This document shows positions 31,436 through 41,461 of a stretch of DNA of 59,455 nucleotides, in pieces. Under the pieces are notes generated by a model. It was not told the origin of the DNA and ran no database searches. It worked only from the letters and a program-made list of their open reading frames with translations. The stretch covers positions 1 through 59,455 of the forward strand of contig JAFAWY010000121.1 of NCBI GenBank assembly GCA_019241525.1. Direction: 5' to 3'. The position numbers and the translations under genes were made by a program. This stretch comes from Pseudonocardiales bacterium. GTDB lineage: Bacteria; Actinomycetota; Actinomycetes; Mycobacteriales; Pseudonocardiaceae. The stretch's first letter is position 1. Every line of letters starts with the position of its first letter.

Positions 31436-34400
31436 TCCGTCACCTGCCGGCCCGAGTCGTGCAGGGGGCATGCGATCTTGGAGGGGCATCGGGCGCAATC
31501 GCCGTTGTCGATGGCGAGGAACTGTGGCCCCGCAGTGCGCCGGGCCGCCTCCCGCACGACACCGCGCCAGTGCGCCACGCCGGATGGGCCCAGTGGCTGT
31601 TGATTGCGCTGTACGGCGGCGGCGGTGCGAGCGGACACCTGCACGATGCAGGCACCCCCGGGCTCGGCGGGCAAACCCTGATCGGTAAAGGCACCGTGCG
31701 CGGCCGCGAGCTGGTAGACCGCCAGCTGCGGGTGATCTTCGGCAGCCTTCTTGCTGACCGGTACCTTGCTGGTCTTCACATCGACGATGACCGGGCGGCC
31801 ATGGCAGTCACGCTCCAGCCGATCCACCCGACCGCGCAGCATGACCGCAGGGTCGCTATCAGGCGTATCAGGGCCGGGTGGTGGAAGGTGCACCTCGATG
31901 TCTTGCTCGCAGCACACTTCGGTGAACTCACCACGGCTATCACGCCACCAGCGGCGGAACATCTCCACCATCTGGCGGACCCGTTGCTGCTCAGCGCGGG
32001 AGTACCACGGGGCCCCCGCATCGACGCCGGCCCACGCTTGCGCCAGAGCGTCTTCAAGCTGCTCCTCGGTAGCCCCAGCTGCCACCGCCTGAACCAACCT
32101 GTGCACGATTGACCCGGTAACGGCGCCCAGCGCCTGGACGTCCTCGCCGCCATGCCGGGTGAGCAGCCACCGCAACGGGCAATTCGACACCAGCTCGACC
32201 AGCGACGGTGACACCCTGGCAGGTTCACCGAGCATTCGCAGCGCGGCCTGACTCGACAGCGGCCCAAGCCCATACCAGGAATCGGGATGCGCGCCAGGGA
32301 CTCCCGCCTGGGCTAGCTGCGCCAGACCCGCTGCCGCATCGTGGCGCCGCTGGTCGGTCTCCTCGGGATCGCAACACACCCGGCGCAACTCGGCGACGAG
32401 TTCGGGCAGGCTCAGGCCCCGGTTCCGGGCGGCGGCGGGGTGCTCGAAGATCGATGCACCGGGTTCTTCGAGTTCAGCGAGGAACCGGGAGGGCTGTTCG
32501 TCTTCCCCTTGTACCGCGCTGACCAGCAACCGGCGCCGGGCACGGCTGGCCGCCACCAGCAACAGTCGCCGTTCCTCGGCCAGCAGCGGCGCGGTGCGCG
32601 ATACCGTGCTGGAGTCGATGCCGGCGACTACGTCGACGAGCTGCTCCACGCCGAGTAGCGAGCCCCGTAACCGCAAGTCTGGCCAGCTGCCTTCCTGCAC
32701 TGCGGGCACCGCGACGACGGACCACTCACGCCCTGCGGCCGCATGAACGGTCAGTACGGCTACCGCATTACCCTGAGGCGACCGATCAGCCAGCGAACCA
32801 CCGGGTATCTGTTGCTCGCTGAGATAGTCGCAGAAGCCGAGCACCCCGGACGGACCACAGTCAGCGCCTGGGAGGCGATCCGCATAGCGAGCGGCAGCGT
32901 CGAACAGCGCGACGACCGCATCAAGGTCCCGATCGGCTTGCGCACCGGCGGGGCCACCACGCATCGCCAGGGCGGCCCAGCGCGACGCGAGCCCACTGCG
33001 GTGCCATACCTGCCACAGCACCTCCTCTGCGGTCTTGCCGCTGCGGGCGGCATCGGCGGCCGTTCGCAGCAAGCCGGCAAGTCTCCTTACCGGTGCCGCA
33101 GTGCGGTGGTCGAACCCGTCGAGTGGGTCGGCGCGATCCAGCGCGTCAACCAGCAGCTCACCGCTGGTTCGGGTACCGCCTGCGGCGAGCTCGCGGCGGC
33201 GCAGCTCCCGACGCAGCCTGCGCAATCCGACCGGGTCGGCGCCCACGAAGGGGGAGGTGAGCAGCGCATCTGCCGTCTCCTGGTCGAGCGCTGCGCGGTG
33301 CACCGCGCAGCGCAGCACCGCCAGCAATGGCACCACCGCGCCCTCGTAGGCCACTGGCACCTCCTCGCGGGGCACCGCTACCGGTACCCCTACCGCGAGC
33401 AGCGCCCGGCGCAATGCCGGCAATGCCCTCGCCGTGGAGCGCACCAGCACCGCCATGTCCGACCACGCCACGCCGTGCAGCAGGTGGGCCCGGCGTAGCT
33501 GATCAGCTACCCAGGACGCCTCGGCGGCCGCGGAACCAAACACCCGGACGGTGACCTGCCCACCCGGACTCTCCCCCACCGGACCGTGCTGGTCAGCGCG
33601 CGGGCCGGGCAGCCGGCTGGCCAGCCGTGACACGGCGGTCCGCACTGCTGGGGCCATCCGGTGGTCGGTGCACATCCGCACCACCGGCGACTCGCCGGTG
33701 GTCAGCAGGCTCGGATCGGCGCCGCGAAAGGAAAAGATCGTCTGGTCTGGATCGCCGAACAGCAACAGCTCGTGTGCCCGGGAGCCGAGCCTGCTGATCA
33801 GCCTGGCCTGCAACGGGTCGAGGTGCTGCGCATCGTCGACGATGAGGTGGCGCACCCGGTCGGATTCTCGGCGCAACACCTCGGCGTCGGTATCAAGAAC
33901 CAGCAGCGCCGCGGACACCAGCTCAGCGGCGTCCAGAGCCGGCGCGGTGGCTTGCGGGATAGCGGTGCCCACCGATCCGCGAAGCAGCATGACCTGCTCG
34001 TAGCTGCGGAAGAAACGCCCAGCCGCCATCCACTCGTCGCGCCCGCTGCGGCGGCCTAGGGAGATGAGATCCTCTGGGGCCAGTCCGCGTTCCGCAGCGC
34101 GCATCAGCAAGTCTCGCAACTGCGCGGCGAAGGCCGGCAAACTCAGTGCCGGACGTAGGCGCGGCGGCCAACCTCGCCCGCCGGCTTGCAGCTCTCCGGC
34201 CAGCAGGTCCCGGATCACCACATCCTGCTCGGCGCCGGACAGCAATCGGGGCGGTGGCACATCGTGCAGCGAGGCCTGCAGCCTGAGGACGGAAAACGCA
34301 TAGGAGTGCACGGTGCGCACTAGCGGTTCCCGCACGGTAGGCGTGACACCGCCGGCGACCAGCTGCTCGACAATGCGTTCCCTGAGGTCAACGGCCGCGC

Positions 34401-34620
34401 GGCGGCTGGATGCGAGCACCAGCACCTGCTCGGGATCTGCTCCCTGCCGTACCCGATCGGCGACGGTGTGGGCCACTAGGGTGGTCTTACCGGTACCCGG
34501 ACCGCCCAACACCCGAAGCGGGCCCCCGGCGTGCTCCAAAACCCGGCAGGCATCGGAACCCCACAGCGCGGTGCGCGGTGTGACGGTTACGCAACGAATC
34601 AGGTCGGGCACGCTGCGCAT
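31432..34620 (-). CDS. adnA: AdnA subunit of the AdnAB helicase-nuclease, with Fe-S iron staple
   Basis: A 1062-residue protein matching AdnA (Rv3202c). Walker A is GGPGTGKT at residues 39-46, motif II LIVDDAQHLDP, motif III FGDPDQTIFSFRGADPS. The nuclease core reads GRVDRLERD and VIVDVKTSK. An iron-staple pattern is complete: one Cys before the nuclease core (SNCPLRWLL) and C-x2-C-x5-C at the end (CARCPSKIAC). It lies upstream of adnB with a four-base overlap. The start is uncertain: ATG 34620 is used because it begins shortly before the first conserved segment. It is divergent from the alkyltransferase-like gene. Confidence 0.92.
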   Translation of the reverse strand: MRSVPDLIRCVTVTPRTALWGSDACRVLEHAGGPLRVLGGPGTGKTTLVAHTVADRVRQGADPEQVLVLASSRRAAVDLRERIVEQLVAGGVTPTVREPLVRTVHSYAFSVLRLQASLHDVPPPRLLSGAEQDVVIRDLLAGELQAGGRGWPPRLRPALSLPAFAAQLRDLLMRAAERGLAPEDLISLGRRSGRDEWMAAGRFFRSYEQVMLLRGSVGTAIPQATAPALDAAELVSAALLVLDTDAEVLRRESDRVRHLIVDDAQHLDPLQARLISRLGSRAHELLLFGDPDQTIFSFRGADPSLLTTGESPVVRMCTDHRMAPAVRTAVSRLASRLPGPRADQHGPVGESPGGQVTVRVFGSAAAEASWVADQLRRAHLLHGVAWSDMAVLVRSTARALPALRRALLAVGVPVAVPREEVPVAYEGAVVPLLAVLRCAVHRAALDQETADALLTSPFVGADPVGLRRLRRELRRRELAAGGTRTSGELLVDALDRADPLDGFDHRTAAPVRRLAGLLRTAADAARSGKTAEEVLWQVWHRSGLASRWAALAMRGGPAGAQADRDLDAVVALFDAAARYADRLPGADCGPSGVLGFCDYLSEQQIPGGSLADRSPQGNAVAVLTVHAAAGREWSVVAVPAVQEGSWPDLRLRGSLLGVEQLVDVVAGIDSSTVSRTAPLLAEERRLLLVAASRARRRLLVSAVQGEDEQPSRFLAELEEPGASIFEHPAAARNRGLSLPELVAELRRVCCDPEETDQRRHDAAAGLAQLAQAGVPGAHPDSWYGLGPLSSQAALRMLGEPARVSPSLVELVSNCPLRWLLTRHGGEDVQALGAVTGSIVHRLVQAVAAGATEEQLEDALAQAWAGVDAGAPWYSRAEQQRVRQMVEMFRRWWRDSRGEFTEVCCEQDIEVHLPPPGPDTPDSDPAVMLRGRVDRLERDCHGRPVIVDVKTSKVPVSKKAAEDHPQLAVYQLAAAHGAFTDQGLPAEPGGACIVQVSARTAAAVQRNQQPLGPSGVAHWRGVVREAARRTAGPQFLAIDNGDCARCPSKIACPLHDSGRQVTE

Positions 34621-34800
34621 GCAACCATGGGGCGCCGACAATCGGCGGCGCGGGACGGCACACCAGCCGCCGTGAACGCTGCACATGCTGCGTGGCCAGG
34701 CAGTCGGCAAGTCGATCTCGTCGAGTTCCGGCACTTTCACCGAGTCCCAAGACAGCGATCATGGGATAGTCGATCCGAGTGCCGGCGGAGGAAGACGGCG

Positions 34801-35151
34801 TTGGATCACGACAGCTGGGAGCGAGTACGGGAGGTCGTAGCCGCCATCCCGGCGGGCTCCGTGCTCGCCTACGGAGACGTCGCCGCCCAAGCCGGCCTAC
34901 CTGGTCGAGCCCGGCTAGTGGGGCGCATCCTGGCCGAAGACGGTCACGACCTCCCCTGGCACCGGGTCCTTCGCGCCGACGGCACTCCGGCGCCCCACAT
35001 CGCCACCGAGCAACTAACCCGGCTGCGCGTTGAAGGCGTGCTAGCCCACAACGGGCGCATCCCGATGCGGCGCTACCGCAGTCTGGACGCAGACTGCGGT
35101 AATTGCAGCCCGGAAAACCCCAGTCTGTATCCAGAGTGCGGTCGTGGATGA
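34801..35151 (+). CDS. alkyltransferase-like protein (ATL), with repeat-derived C-terminus
   Basis: A 116-residue protein of the O6-alkylguanine transferase superfamily. The helix-turn-helix reads AYGDVAAQAGLPGRARLVGRIL. The active-site motif PCHR is replaced by PWHR at 52-55, so it is an alkyltransferase-like DNA damage sensor, which feeds lesions to nucleotide excision repair, and not a transferase. It matches the Rv3204 locus. TTG 34801 is chosen because GGAGGAAG lies seven bases upstream. From about residue 92 (YRSLDADCGNCSPENPSLYPECGRG) the coding sequence is made of a REPIN-like hairpin doublet, so the tail is not family sequence. Confidence 0.88.
   Translation: MDHDSWERVREVVAAIPAGSVLAYGDVAAQAGLPGRARLVGRILAEDGHDLPWHRVLRADGTPAPHIATEQLTRLRVEGVLAHNGRIPMRRYRSLDADCGNCSPENPSLYPECGRG
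35074..35142. repeat. REPIN-like hairpin doublet, copy 1
   Basis: The first hairpin has perfect arms ACCGCAGTCTG (35075-35085) and CAGACTGCGGT (35090-35100) with a 4-base loop. A second, degenerate one (ACCCCAGTCTG / CAGAGTGCGGT, 35117-35142) follows in inverted orientation. The same doublet in perfect form is at 53436-53503. This copy forms the end of the ATL gene. Confidence 0.85.
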
Positions 35152-35445
35152 TGTAACTGGAATGTTACCGCTTGTAAAGAATCAGCCAGCCGCGGGACGG
35201 GTAAACCGCGAGCCAGCTCACAAGTCAAATGTGTACTTCTCGCCGAGGGAACCAAGTCTTCGCAGGTCATCGAGCCCGATGGTGCATTTTGATGATTTTG
35301 CCACATGAACATTGTGTTACATAGGACGCACCACCGTCGGGGTGGAGATGTGAGCATTATCCGTCCTTGTTGAAGCACCAGGAAACCAGCGTCTAGGGTG
35401 GCGATCAGTCCCCGCAGCAAATGATCGCCCGAAGAGGTGGCGACC

Positions 35446-38400
35446 GTGACCAATACTCGTGATGACAATTCCGGCGATTTACTGCTACGGATGGGCCGGC
35501 ATTTCCAACGTGGGCGCACTTCGGCCGATCTACGTACCGTACACCGAATCGGCGGTCGATCGGCGGATGTGTTCTACCGGGACCGGTGGGCCTACGACAA
35601 GGTGGTCCGCTCGACTCACGGGGTCAACTGCACCGGTTCATGTTCGTGGAAAATTTACGTCAAGGACGGGATCATCACCTGGGAAGCACAGCAAACCGAC
35701 TATCCTTCGATCGGGCCGGACAAGCCCGAATACGAGCCCCGTGGTTGCCCTCGAGGTGCGTCATTCTCGTGGTACACCTACTCGCCAGCCAGAGTGCGTT
35801 ATCCCTATGTGCGCGGCACGCTGCTGGAGCTGTATCGCGAGGCAAAACAGCGACTCAAGGATCCCGTGCTGGCATGGGCGGAGGTGGCCGGCGACCCCGA
35901 GAAAGCCGGCCGGTACAAAGCGGCGCGCGGCATGGGCGGCTTCGTCCGGGCCGAATGGTGGGAGGCCGTCGAGATCGCTGCGGCGGCCCATGTGCACACC
36001 GTCAAGCGCTATGGCCCTGACCGGATTGCCGGATTCTCGCCGATCCCGGCGATGTCGATGGTCAGTCACGCCGCTGGCGCCCGGTTCATCTCGTTGATCG
36101 GCGGGGCCATGCTGTCGTTCTACGACTGGTACGCCGACCTTCCGGAAGCCTCGCCTCAAGTGTTTGGCGACCAGACCGACGTGCCGGAGTCTGCCGACTG
36201 GTTCGACGCCGGGTACTTGATCATGTGGGGTTCCAACGTCCCCGTCACGCGTACTCCGGATGCGCATTACATGACCGAAGCGCGATACCGCGGCCAGAAA
36301 GTCGTTGTGGTGTCGCCGGACTACGGTGATCACACCAAATTCGCCGATGAGTGGTTGCCGGGGCGGCCGGGCACCGACGCCGCCCTGGCCATGGCGATGG
36401 GGCACGTCATCCTCAAAGAATTCTTCGTCGACCGCCAGACGCCGCGGTTTCTGGACTACCTCAAACGTTTCACCGACCTGCCATTTCTCATTACGCTCCA
36501 TCAGGAAGGCGATAACTACCTGCCGGGCAAGTTCCTTACTGCAGCGGAGCTGGGGGATACCGGTGAAGGTGCCGAGTCGAAAACCGTGCTCGTGGATGCG
36601 CGCACGGGGCACCCGGTGATCCCGAATGGTTCACTGGGCCACCGGTTCACCGCCTCCGGGGAAGGCCGGTGGAATCTCGACCTCGACGGCGTGGACCCAC
36701 TGCTGAGTTTCTACGGCGAGGGCAGCGCGGAGGTCAGCCTGCCGCGCTTCGATTCAGGCAAACCCGGCATACTGCGCCGCGGGGTGCCGACCCGGACGGT
36801 CGCCGGCAAGCTCGTCACGACGGTGTTCGATCTGCTGCTGGCCCAGTACGGGGTGCACCGGCCGGGTCTGCCGGGTAGCTGGCCCAGCGGTTACGACGAC
36901 GCAGAGCAGCCCTATACGCCGGCCTGGCAAGAGTCGATTACCGGGGTGCCAGCGGCCGCGGCCGAACGGATCGGCCGGGAGTTCGCCGACAACGCCGAGC
37001 GTTCCGGCGGTCGCTCGATGATCCTCATGGGCGCGGGCACCAACCACTGGTTCCACTCTGACCAGATCTACCGGTCGTTTCTCGCGCTGGTGATGCTGAC
37101 CGGGTGCCAGGGGGTCAACGGCGGCGGCTGGGCGCATTACGTTGGGCAGGAAAAGTGCCGGCCGATCACCGGCTGGGCCACGCTGGCTTTCGGCCTGGAC
37201 TGGCAGCGCCCGCCACGGCAGATGCAGGGCACCATCTACTGGTACCTGGCCACCGACCAGTGGCGTTATGACCCGTTTACCACGGAAGCAATGGCGTCGC
37301 CACTGGCGCAAGGGCGTTTCGTGGGGCGTACCGCGGCGGACAACATTGCGCTGGCCAGCCGGCTGGGCTGGATGCCCAGCTACCCCACGTTCAACCGCAA
37401 CCCGCTGGAGCTGGCCGATGAGGCAGATCGGCTGGGCAAGGGCGCCGCCCAGCACGTCGTGGACGGGCTGGCCACCGGACACCTGCGGTTTGCCTGCGAG
37501 GACCCCGACGCGCTGGAGAATTTCCCGCGGTGTCTGACCGTGTGGCGAGCCAACTTGCTGGGGTCGTCGGCCAAGGGCAACGAATACTTCCTGCGCCACT
37601 TGCTGGGCACTGCCTCCAACCTGCAAGCCACCGACGCTGAGGGAGTGCATCCGGATGAGGTGACCTGGCGTGATGCCGCACCGGCGGGCAAGCTCGACTT
37701 GCTGCTGTCGCTGGACTTCCGGATGACCAGCACCACGCTGTTTTCCGACATCGTGCTTCCTGCCGCTACCTGGTACGAGAAGCACGACCTGTCCAGCACC
37801 GACATGCACCCTTATGTGCACGCATTCTCCCCGGCGATCTCGCCGCCGTGGGAGACCAAAACTGATTTCGAGGCCTTCCACCGGATCGCGCGTAGCTTCT
37901 CGCAGCTGGCTGACAAACACCTCGGCGTACGCCGCGACATCGTGGCCGTCCCGCTGATGCACGACACCGCCGACGCCACCGCGCAACCCGGCGGCCGGGT
38001 ACTTGACTGGAAAATCGGCGAGTGCGAGCCCATACCCGGCAAGACCATGCCGCGGCTGGTCGTGGTCGAGCGCGACTACCCGGCAATCGGCGAGAAGATG
38101 GCCGCGCTCGGGCCGCTGGTGGAGCGGGTAGGACTGACCACGAAAGGGGTTACCGTCCACCCGGATGCCGAGGTCGATTGCCTCAAGGCGACCAATGGCA
38201 CGGTCATCTCCGGGAGCGCTGCCGGGCGGCCGTCGCTGGCCAAGGACATCCACGCCGCCGAGGCCATCCTGGCGCTGTCGGGCACCACCAACGGCCGGCT
38301 GGCCACCGAGGGCTTCCGCACCCTGGAGCGGCGCACCGGCACCACACTGGCCGACCTTGCCACGGAGAACGCGGGTAAGCGAGTCACCTTTGCCGACACC

Positions 38401-39114
38401 CAGGCGAGGCCGGTACCGGTAATCACGTCACCCGAGTGGTCGGGCAGCGAAACCGGGGGCCGGCGCTACTCCCCGTTCACCATCAACACCGAGCGGCTCA
38501 AGCCGTGGCACACTCTCACCGGCCGGCAGCATTTCTACCTCGATCATGACTGGATGTCCGAACTCGGCGAGCAACTGCCGATCTTCCGGCCGCCGCTGGA
38601 CATGACCGGGTTGTTCGGTGAACCGAACATCGGGGCGCTGAGCTCCAACGGGCACCGCGCGGTCACCGTCCGGTACCTCACGCCGCACTCGAAGTGGTCT
38701 ATCCACTCCGCCTACCAGGACAACCTACACATGCTCACGCTGTCCCGGGGCGGGCAGGCCATCTGGATGTCCGATGTGGACGCCGCCAAGATCGGGGTAA
38801 AAGACAACGACTGGATCGAAGCGGTCAACCGCAACGGCGTCGTCGTCGCCCGGGCGATCGTCAGCCACCGGATGCCCGAAGGCACCGTGTTCATGTACCA
38901 CGCCCAGGACCGCGCGGTAGGAGTGCCGCGCACGGAGAAGACCGGCAAGCGTGGCGGCATCCACAACGCACTGACCCGGTTGATGATCAAGCCGACGCAC
39001 CTGATCGGTGGCTACGCCCAGCAGTCGTTCGCACTGAACTACCACGGCCCCACCGGCAACCAGCGAGATGAAGTCACGACCATCCGCCGCCGCAGCCAGG
39101 AGGTGACCTACTGA
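35446..39114 (+). CDS. narG: respiratory nitrate reductase alpha subunit NarG
   Basis: A 1222-residue molybdoenzyme of full NarG length. The FS0 iron-sulfur ligands are His58, Cys62, Cys66 and Cys101 (HGVNCTGSC ... EPRGCPRG), the NarG-specific His-Cys pattern. Mo-bis-MGD binding segments such as MWGSNVPVTRTPDAHYM and GAGTNHWFHSDQ are present. There is no Tat signal, so the site faces the cytoplasm. It reduces nitrate to nitrite with quinol electrons passed through NarI and NarH. GTG 35446 has GAAGAGG eight bases upstream; GTG 35437 is too close to it. It is first in narGHJI. The 294 bases before it contain no gene and only weak CRP/FNR- or GlnR-like motifs, none convincing. Confidence 0.97.
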   Translation: MTNTRDDNSGDLLLRMGRHFQRGRTSADLRTVHRIGGRSADVFYRDRWAYDKVVRSTHGVNCTGSCSWKIYVKDGIITWEAQQTDYPSIGPDKPEYEPRGCPRGASFSWYTYSPARVRYPYVRGTLLELYREAKQRLKDPVLAWAEVAGDPEKAGRYKAARGMGGFVRAEWWEAVEIAAAAHVHTVKRYGPDRIAGFSPIPAMSMVSHAAGARFISLIGGAMLSFYDWYADLPEASPQVFGDQTDVPESADWFDAGYLIMWGSNVPVTRTPDAHYMTEARYRGQKVVVVSPDYGDHTKFADEWLPGRPGTDAALAMAMGHVILKEFFVDRQTPRFLDYLKRFTDLPFLITLHQEGDNYLPGKFLTAAELGDTGEGAESKTVLVDARTGHPVIPNGSLGHRFTASGEGRWNLDLDGVDPLLSFYGEGSAEVSLPRFDSGKPGILRRGVPTRTVAGKLVTTVFDLLLAQYGVHRPGLPGSWPSGYDDAEQPYTPAWQESITGVPAAAAERIGREFADNAERSGGRSMILMGAGTNHWFHSDQIYRSFLALVMLTGCQGVNGGGWAHYVGQEKCRPITGWATLAFGLDWQRPPRQMQGTIYWYLATDQWRYDPFTTEAMASPLAQGRFVGRTAADNIALASRLGWMPSYPTFNRNPLELADEADRLGKGAAQHVVDGLATGHLRFACEDPDALENFPRCLTVWRANLLGSSAKGNEYFLRHLLGTASNLQATDAEGVHPDEVTWRDAAPAGKLDLLLSLDFRMTSTTLFSDIVLPAATWYEKHDLSSTDMHPYVHAFSPAISPPWETKTDFEAFHRIARSFSQLADKHLGVRRDIVAVPLMHDTADATAQPGGRVLDWKIGECEPIPGKTMPRLVVVERDYPAIGEKMAALGPLVERVGLTTKGVTVHPDAEVDCLKATNGTVISGSAAGRPSLAKDIHAAEAILALSGTTNGRLATEGFRTLERRTGTTLADLATENAGKRVTFADTQARPVPVITSPEWSGSETGGRRYSPFTINTERLKPWHTLTGRQHFYLDHDWMSELGEQLPIFRPPLDMTGLFGEPNIGALSSNGHRAVTVRYLTPHSKWSIHSAYQDNLHMLTLSRGGQAIWMSDVDAAKIGVKDNDWIEAVNRNGVVVARAIVSHRMPEGTVFMYHAQDRAVGVPRTEKTGKRGGIHNALTRLMIKPTHLIGGYAQQSFALNYHGPTGNQRDEVTTIRRRSQEVTY

Positions 39115-40763
39115 TGCGAGTCATGGCACAGCTGGCCATGGTCATGAACCTGGACAAATGCATCGGGTGCCACACCTGCAGCGTCACCTGCAAGCAGGCG
39201 TGGACCAACCGCGGCGGGGTCGAATACGCCTGGTTCAACAACGTGGAAACTCGACCCGGGCAGGGGTACCCGCGGCAGTACCAGGACCAGCAACGTTGGA
39301 AGGGCGGCTGGACGCTGACCAAGCGGGGCCGGCTGACCTTGCGCTCGGGCTCGCGGGTCAAGCGGCTGCTGAACATCTTCGCCAATCCCGACCTGCCTAC
39401 GGTAGGCGACTACTACGAGCCCTGGACCTACGACTACGACAATCTCCTGTCGGCTCCCCCGAGCGATACGACTCCGGTAGCCCGGCCGAAGTCCCAGATC
39501 ACCGGTGCAGACACCACAATCACCTGGGGAGCCAACTGGGACGACGACCTGGGCGGCGGCCCCGAACAGATCAGCCGCGATCCGGTGCTGGCCAAAATAT
39601 CCGCGCAGGTGAAGCTGGAATTCGAGCAGACGTTCATGTTCTACCTGCCACGGATCTGCGAGCACTGTCTGAACCCGTCGTGCGCGGCGTCGTGCCCCTC
39701 TGGGGCGATCTACAAGCGCAGCGAGGACGGCATCGTGCTGGTCGACCAGGACCGCTGCCGTGGCTGGCGGCAGTGTGTCACCGGCTGCCCGTACAAGAAG
39801 ATCTACTTCAATCACAAGACCGGCAAGGCCGAGAAGTGCACCTTCTGCTACCCACGGGTCGAGGTAGGAATTCCCACAGTTTGCGCGGAAACCTGCGTCG
39901 GACGGCTGCGCTACATCGGGGTGCTGCTCTATGACGCGGATGCGGTGCTCGCCGCCGCATCGGTACCGGATGACCAGGATCTCTACCCCGCGCAGCTGGG
40001 TGTGTTCCTCAACCCGCACGACCCGCGAGTGGTGGCTGAGGCCGAACGGGCGGGGATCGCCAGTGAGTGGATCGAGGCGGCCCAGGTATCGCCGGTCTAC
40101 CAGCTGATCGTGGACTACCAGGTGGCTCTGCCGCTGCACCCGGAGTACCGCACCATGCCGATGGTCTGGTACGTCCCGCCGCTGTCGCCGGTAGTGGACG
40201 TGTTAGCCGGCACCGGGCATGACGGGGAGGACGCCGGCAACCTGTTCGGCGCGATCGACGCGCTGCGCATCCCGGTCGAGTACCTGGCCGAGCTGTTCAC
40301 CGCGGGTGCTGTTGCCCCGGTTCGCGCCGCACTGGAGCGGCTGGCGGCCATGCGCGCACACATGCGCCGGGTCAACCTCGGCGAGCCGGCGCGGCCGGAG
40401 ATCGCCGAATCGGTGCACCTGACGCCGGCGGAGATCGAGGCGATGTACCGGCTGCTGGCCATCGCGAAATACGAGCATCGTTACGTCATCCCCAACGCGG
40501 CCGCTGCGGATGCACACCGGCTGGACGCCCTGGCCAGCGGCTGCAGCCTGGACTCCGATGGCGGGCCAGGCATGACCGCGTTCGACGCCGCGGACAGCAA
40601 GTTTCACCTCACCGCGTCCCCAGCTGATACCAACGGTGCTGCTGCGCCGGTGGATAAGGCGCGCCGGATCAACCTGCTCGACTGGGACGGCAAAAACACC
40701 GACGGGCTGTTTCCCCCGGTAACGGCGAACGGTGCGGAGCACGTTCCGGAGCGCACCCGATGA
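39114..40763 (+). CDS. narH: nitrate reductase beta subunit NarH
   Basis: A 549-residue ferredoxin-type subunit that carries one 3Fe-4S and three 4Fe-4S clusters. The ligand blocks are CIGCHTCSVTC (Cys16-Cys26), CEHCLNPSCAASCPSGAIYKR, CRGWRQCVTGCPYKK (Trp at the place that makes the 3Fe-4S cluster) and CTFCYPRVEVG/VCAETCVGRLRY. It passes electrons from NarI haem to NarG. The ATG shares its A with the narG stop (TGATG), and CAGGAGG precedes it. The C-terminal tail of about 60 residues is longer and more variable than in enterobacteria. Confidence 0.97.
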   Translation: MRVMAQLAMVMNLDKCIGCHTCSVTCKQAWTNRGGVEYAWFNNVETRPGQGYPRQYQDQQRWKGGWTLTKRGRLTLRSGSRVKRLLNIFANPDLPTVGDYYEPWTYDYDNLLSAPPSDTTPVARPKSQITGADTTITWGANWDDDLGGGPEQISRDPVLAKISAQVKLEFEQTFMFYLPRICEHCLNPSCAASCPSGAIYKRSEDGIVLVDQDRCRGWRQCVTGCPYKKIYFNHKTGKAEKCTFCYPRVEVGIPTVCAETCVGRLRYIGVLLYDADAVLAAASVPDDQDLYPAQLGVFLNPHDPRVVAEAERAGIASEWIEAAQVSPVYQLIVDYQVALPLHPEYRTMPMVWYVPPLSPVVDVLAGTGHDGEDAGNLFGAIDALRIPVEYLAELFTAGAVAPVRAALERLAAMRAHMRRVNLGEPARPEIAESVHLTPAEIEAMYRLLAIAKYEHRYVIPNAAAADAHRLDALASGCSLDSDGGPGMTAFDAADSKFHLTASPADTNGAAAPVDKARRINLLDWDGKNTDGLFPPVTANGAEHVPERTR

Positions 40764-41461
40764 GGACCAGGCGGCTCGGCCAGCGCAAGACCGATGCTGC
40801 CCCGGGTGGGTTGACGCAGCGCGACCAGCGCCTGGTGTGGCGGATCGCCGCGCTGCTGCTGGACTACCCGACCCAGCAAACCTACGGCCTGCTCGACGAC
40901 CTGAGCGCGGCAGCTAGCACGCTGCCCGCCCCGTCTGGGCCGGCGCTGCTGGCGTTGGTGGATCGAATCTGTCAAACCGCGCCGATCGAGCTGGCCGCGC
41001 ACTACGTCGAGACCTTCGACTTGCGGCGCCGGCATTGCCTACACCTGACTTACTACGCCTACGGTGACACCCGGCAACGAGGGATGGCATTGCTGCGGTT
41101 CAAGCATGCTTACCGTGCAGCGGGCGTTGAGCTCGGCGAGCACGAGCTGCCCGATCATCTGGCCGTGGTGCTTGAGTTCGCCTCGACCGTCGACCCGGCA
41201 GCCGGCTGGCAGCTGCTGGTCGAGTACCGGCCGGTCATGGAACTGCTCAGGCAATCCCTCGGGGAAGCCGGCTCGCCCTACGCCGCGGCGCTCGACGCGG
41301 TATGCACCACATTGCCCCAGCTCAACGCCGCTGACCAGCGCCGGGTTGCGCAGCTGGCCGCGCAGGGGCCGCCGGAGGAAAAGGTGGGCCTGGAACCGTT
41401 CGGGATAGATCCGATGCTGACCGAGGCAAATGAGAGACGACCCAGCGGGGGACGCCGGTGA
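40760..41461 (+). CDS. narJ: nitrate reductase assembly chaperone NarJ
   Basis: A 233-residue TorD/NarJ-family chaperone. Recognisable parts are LVWRIAALLLDYPTQQTYGLLDDL, the family motif YVETFDLRRRHCLHLTYYAYGD and RGMALLRFKHAYRAAG. It holds NarG while the molybdenum cofactor and FS0 cluster are inserted and is not part of the final enzyme. It overlaps narH by four bases (ATGA) and narI by four (GTGA), so all four nar genes are one translationally coupled unit. Confidence 0.95.
   Translation: MRTRRLGQRKTDAAPGGLTQRDQRLVWRIAALLLDYPTQQTYGLLDDLSAAASTLPAPSGPALLALVDRICQTAPIELAAHYVETFDLRRRHCLHLTYYAYGDTRQRGMALLRFKHAYRAAGVELGEHELPDHLAVVLEFASTVDPAAGWQLLVEYRPVMELLRQSLGEAGSPYAAALDAVCTTLPQLNAADQRRVAQLAAQGPPEEKVGLEPFGIDPMLTEANERRPSGGRR

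Noticed and set aside
35152-35445. CRP/FNR site upstream of narG (around ACATTGTGTTACAT)
   Set aside because: The halves do not match either consensus well enough; I left the region as unassigned.
36754-38253. 499-residue antisense frame inside narG
   Set aside because: High-GC shadow of narG codons; no ribosome site or family similarity.
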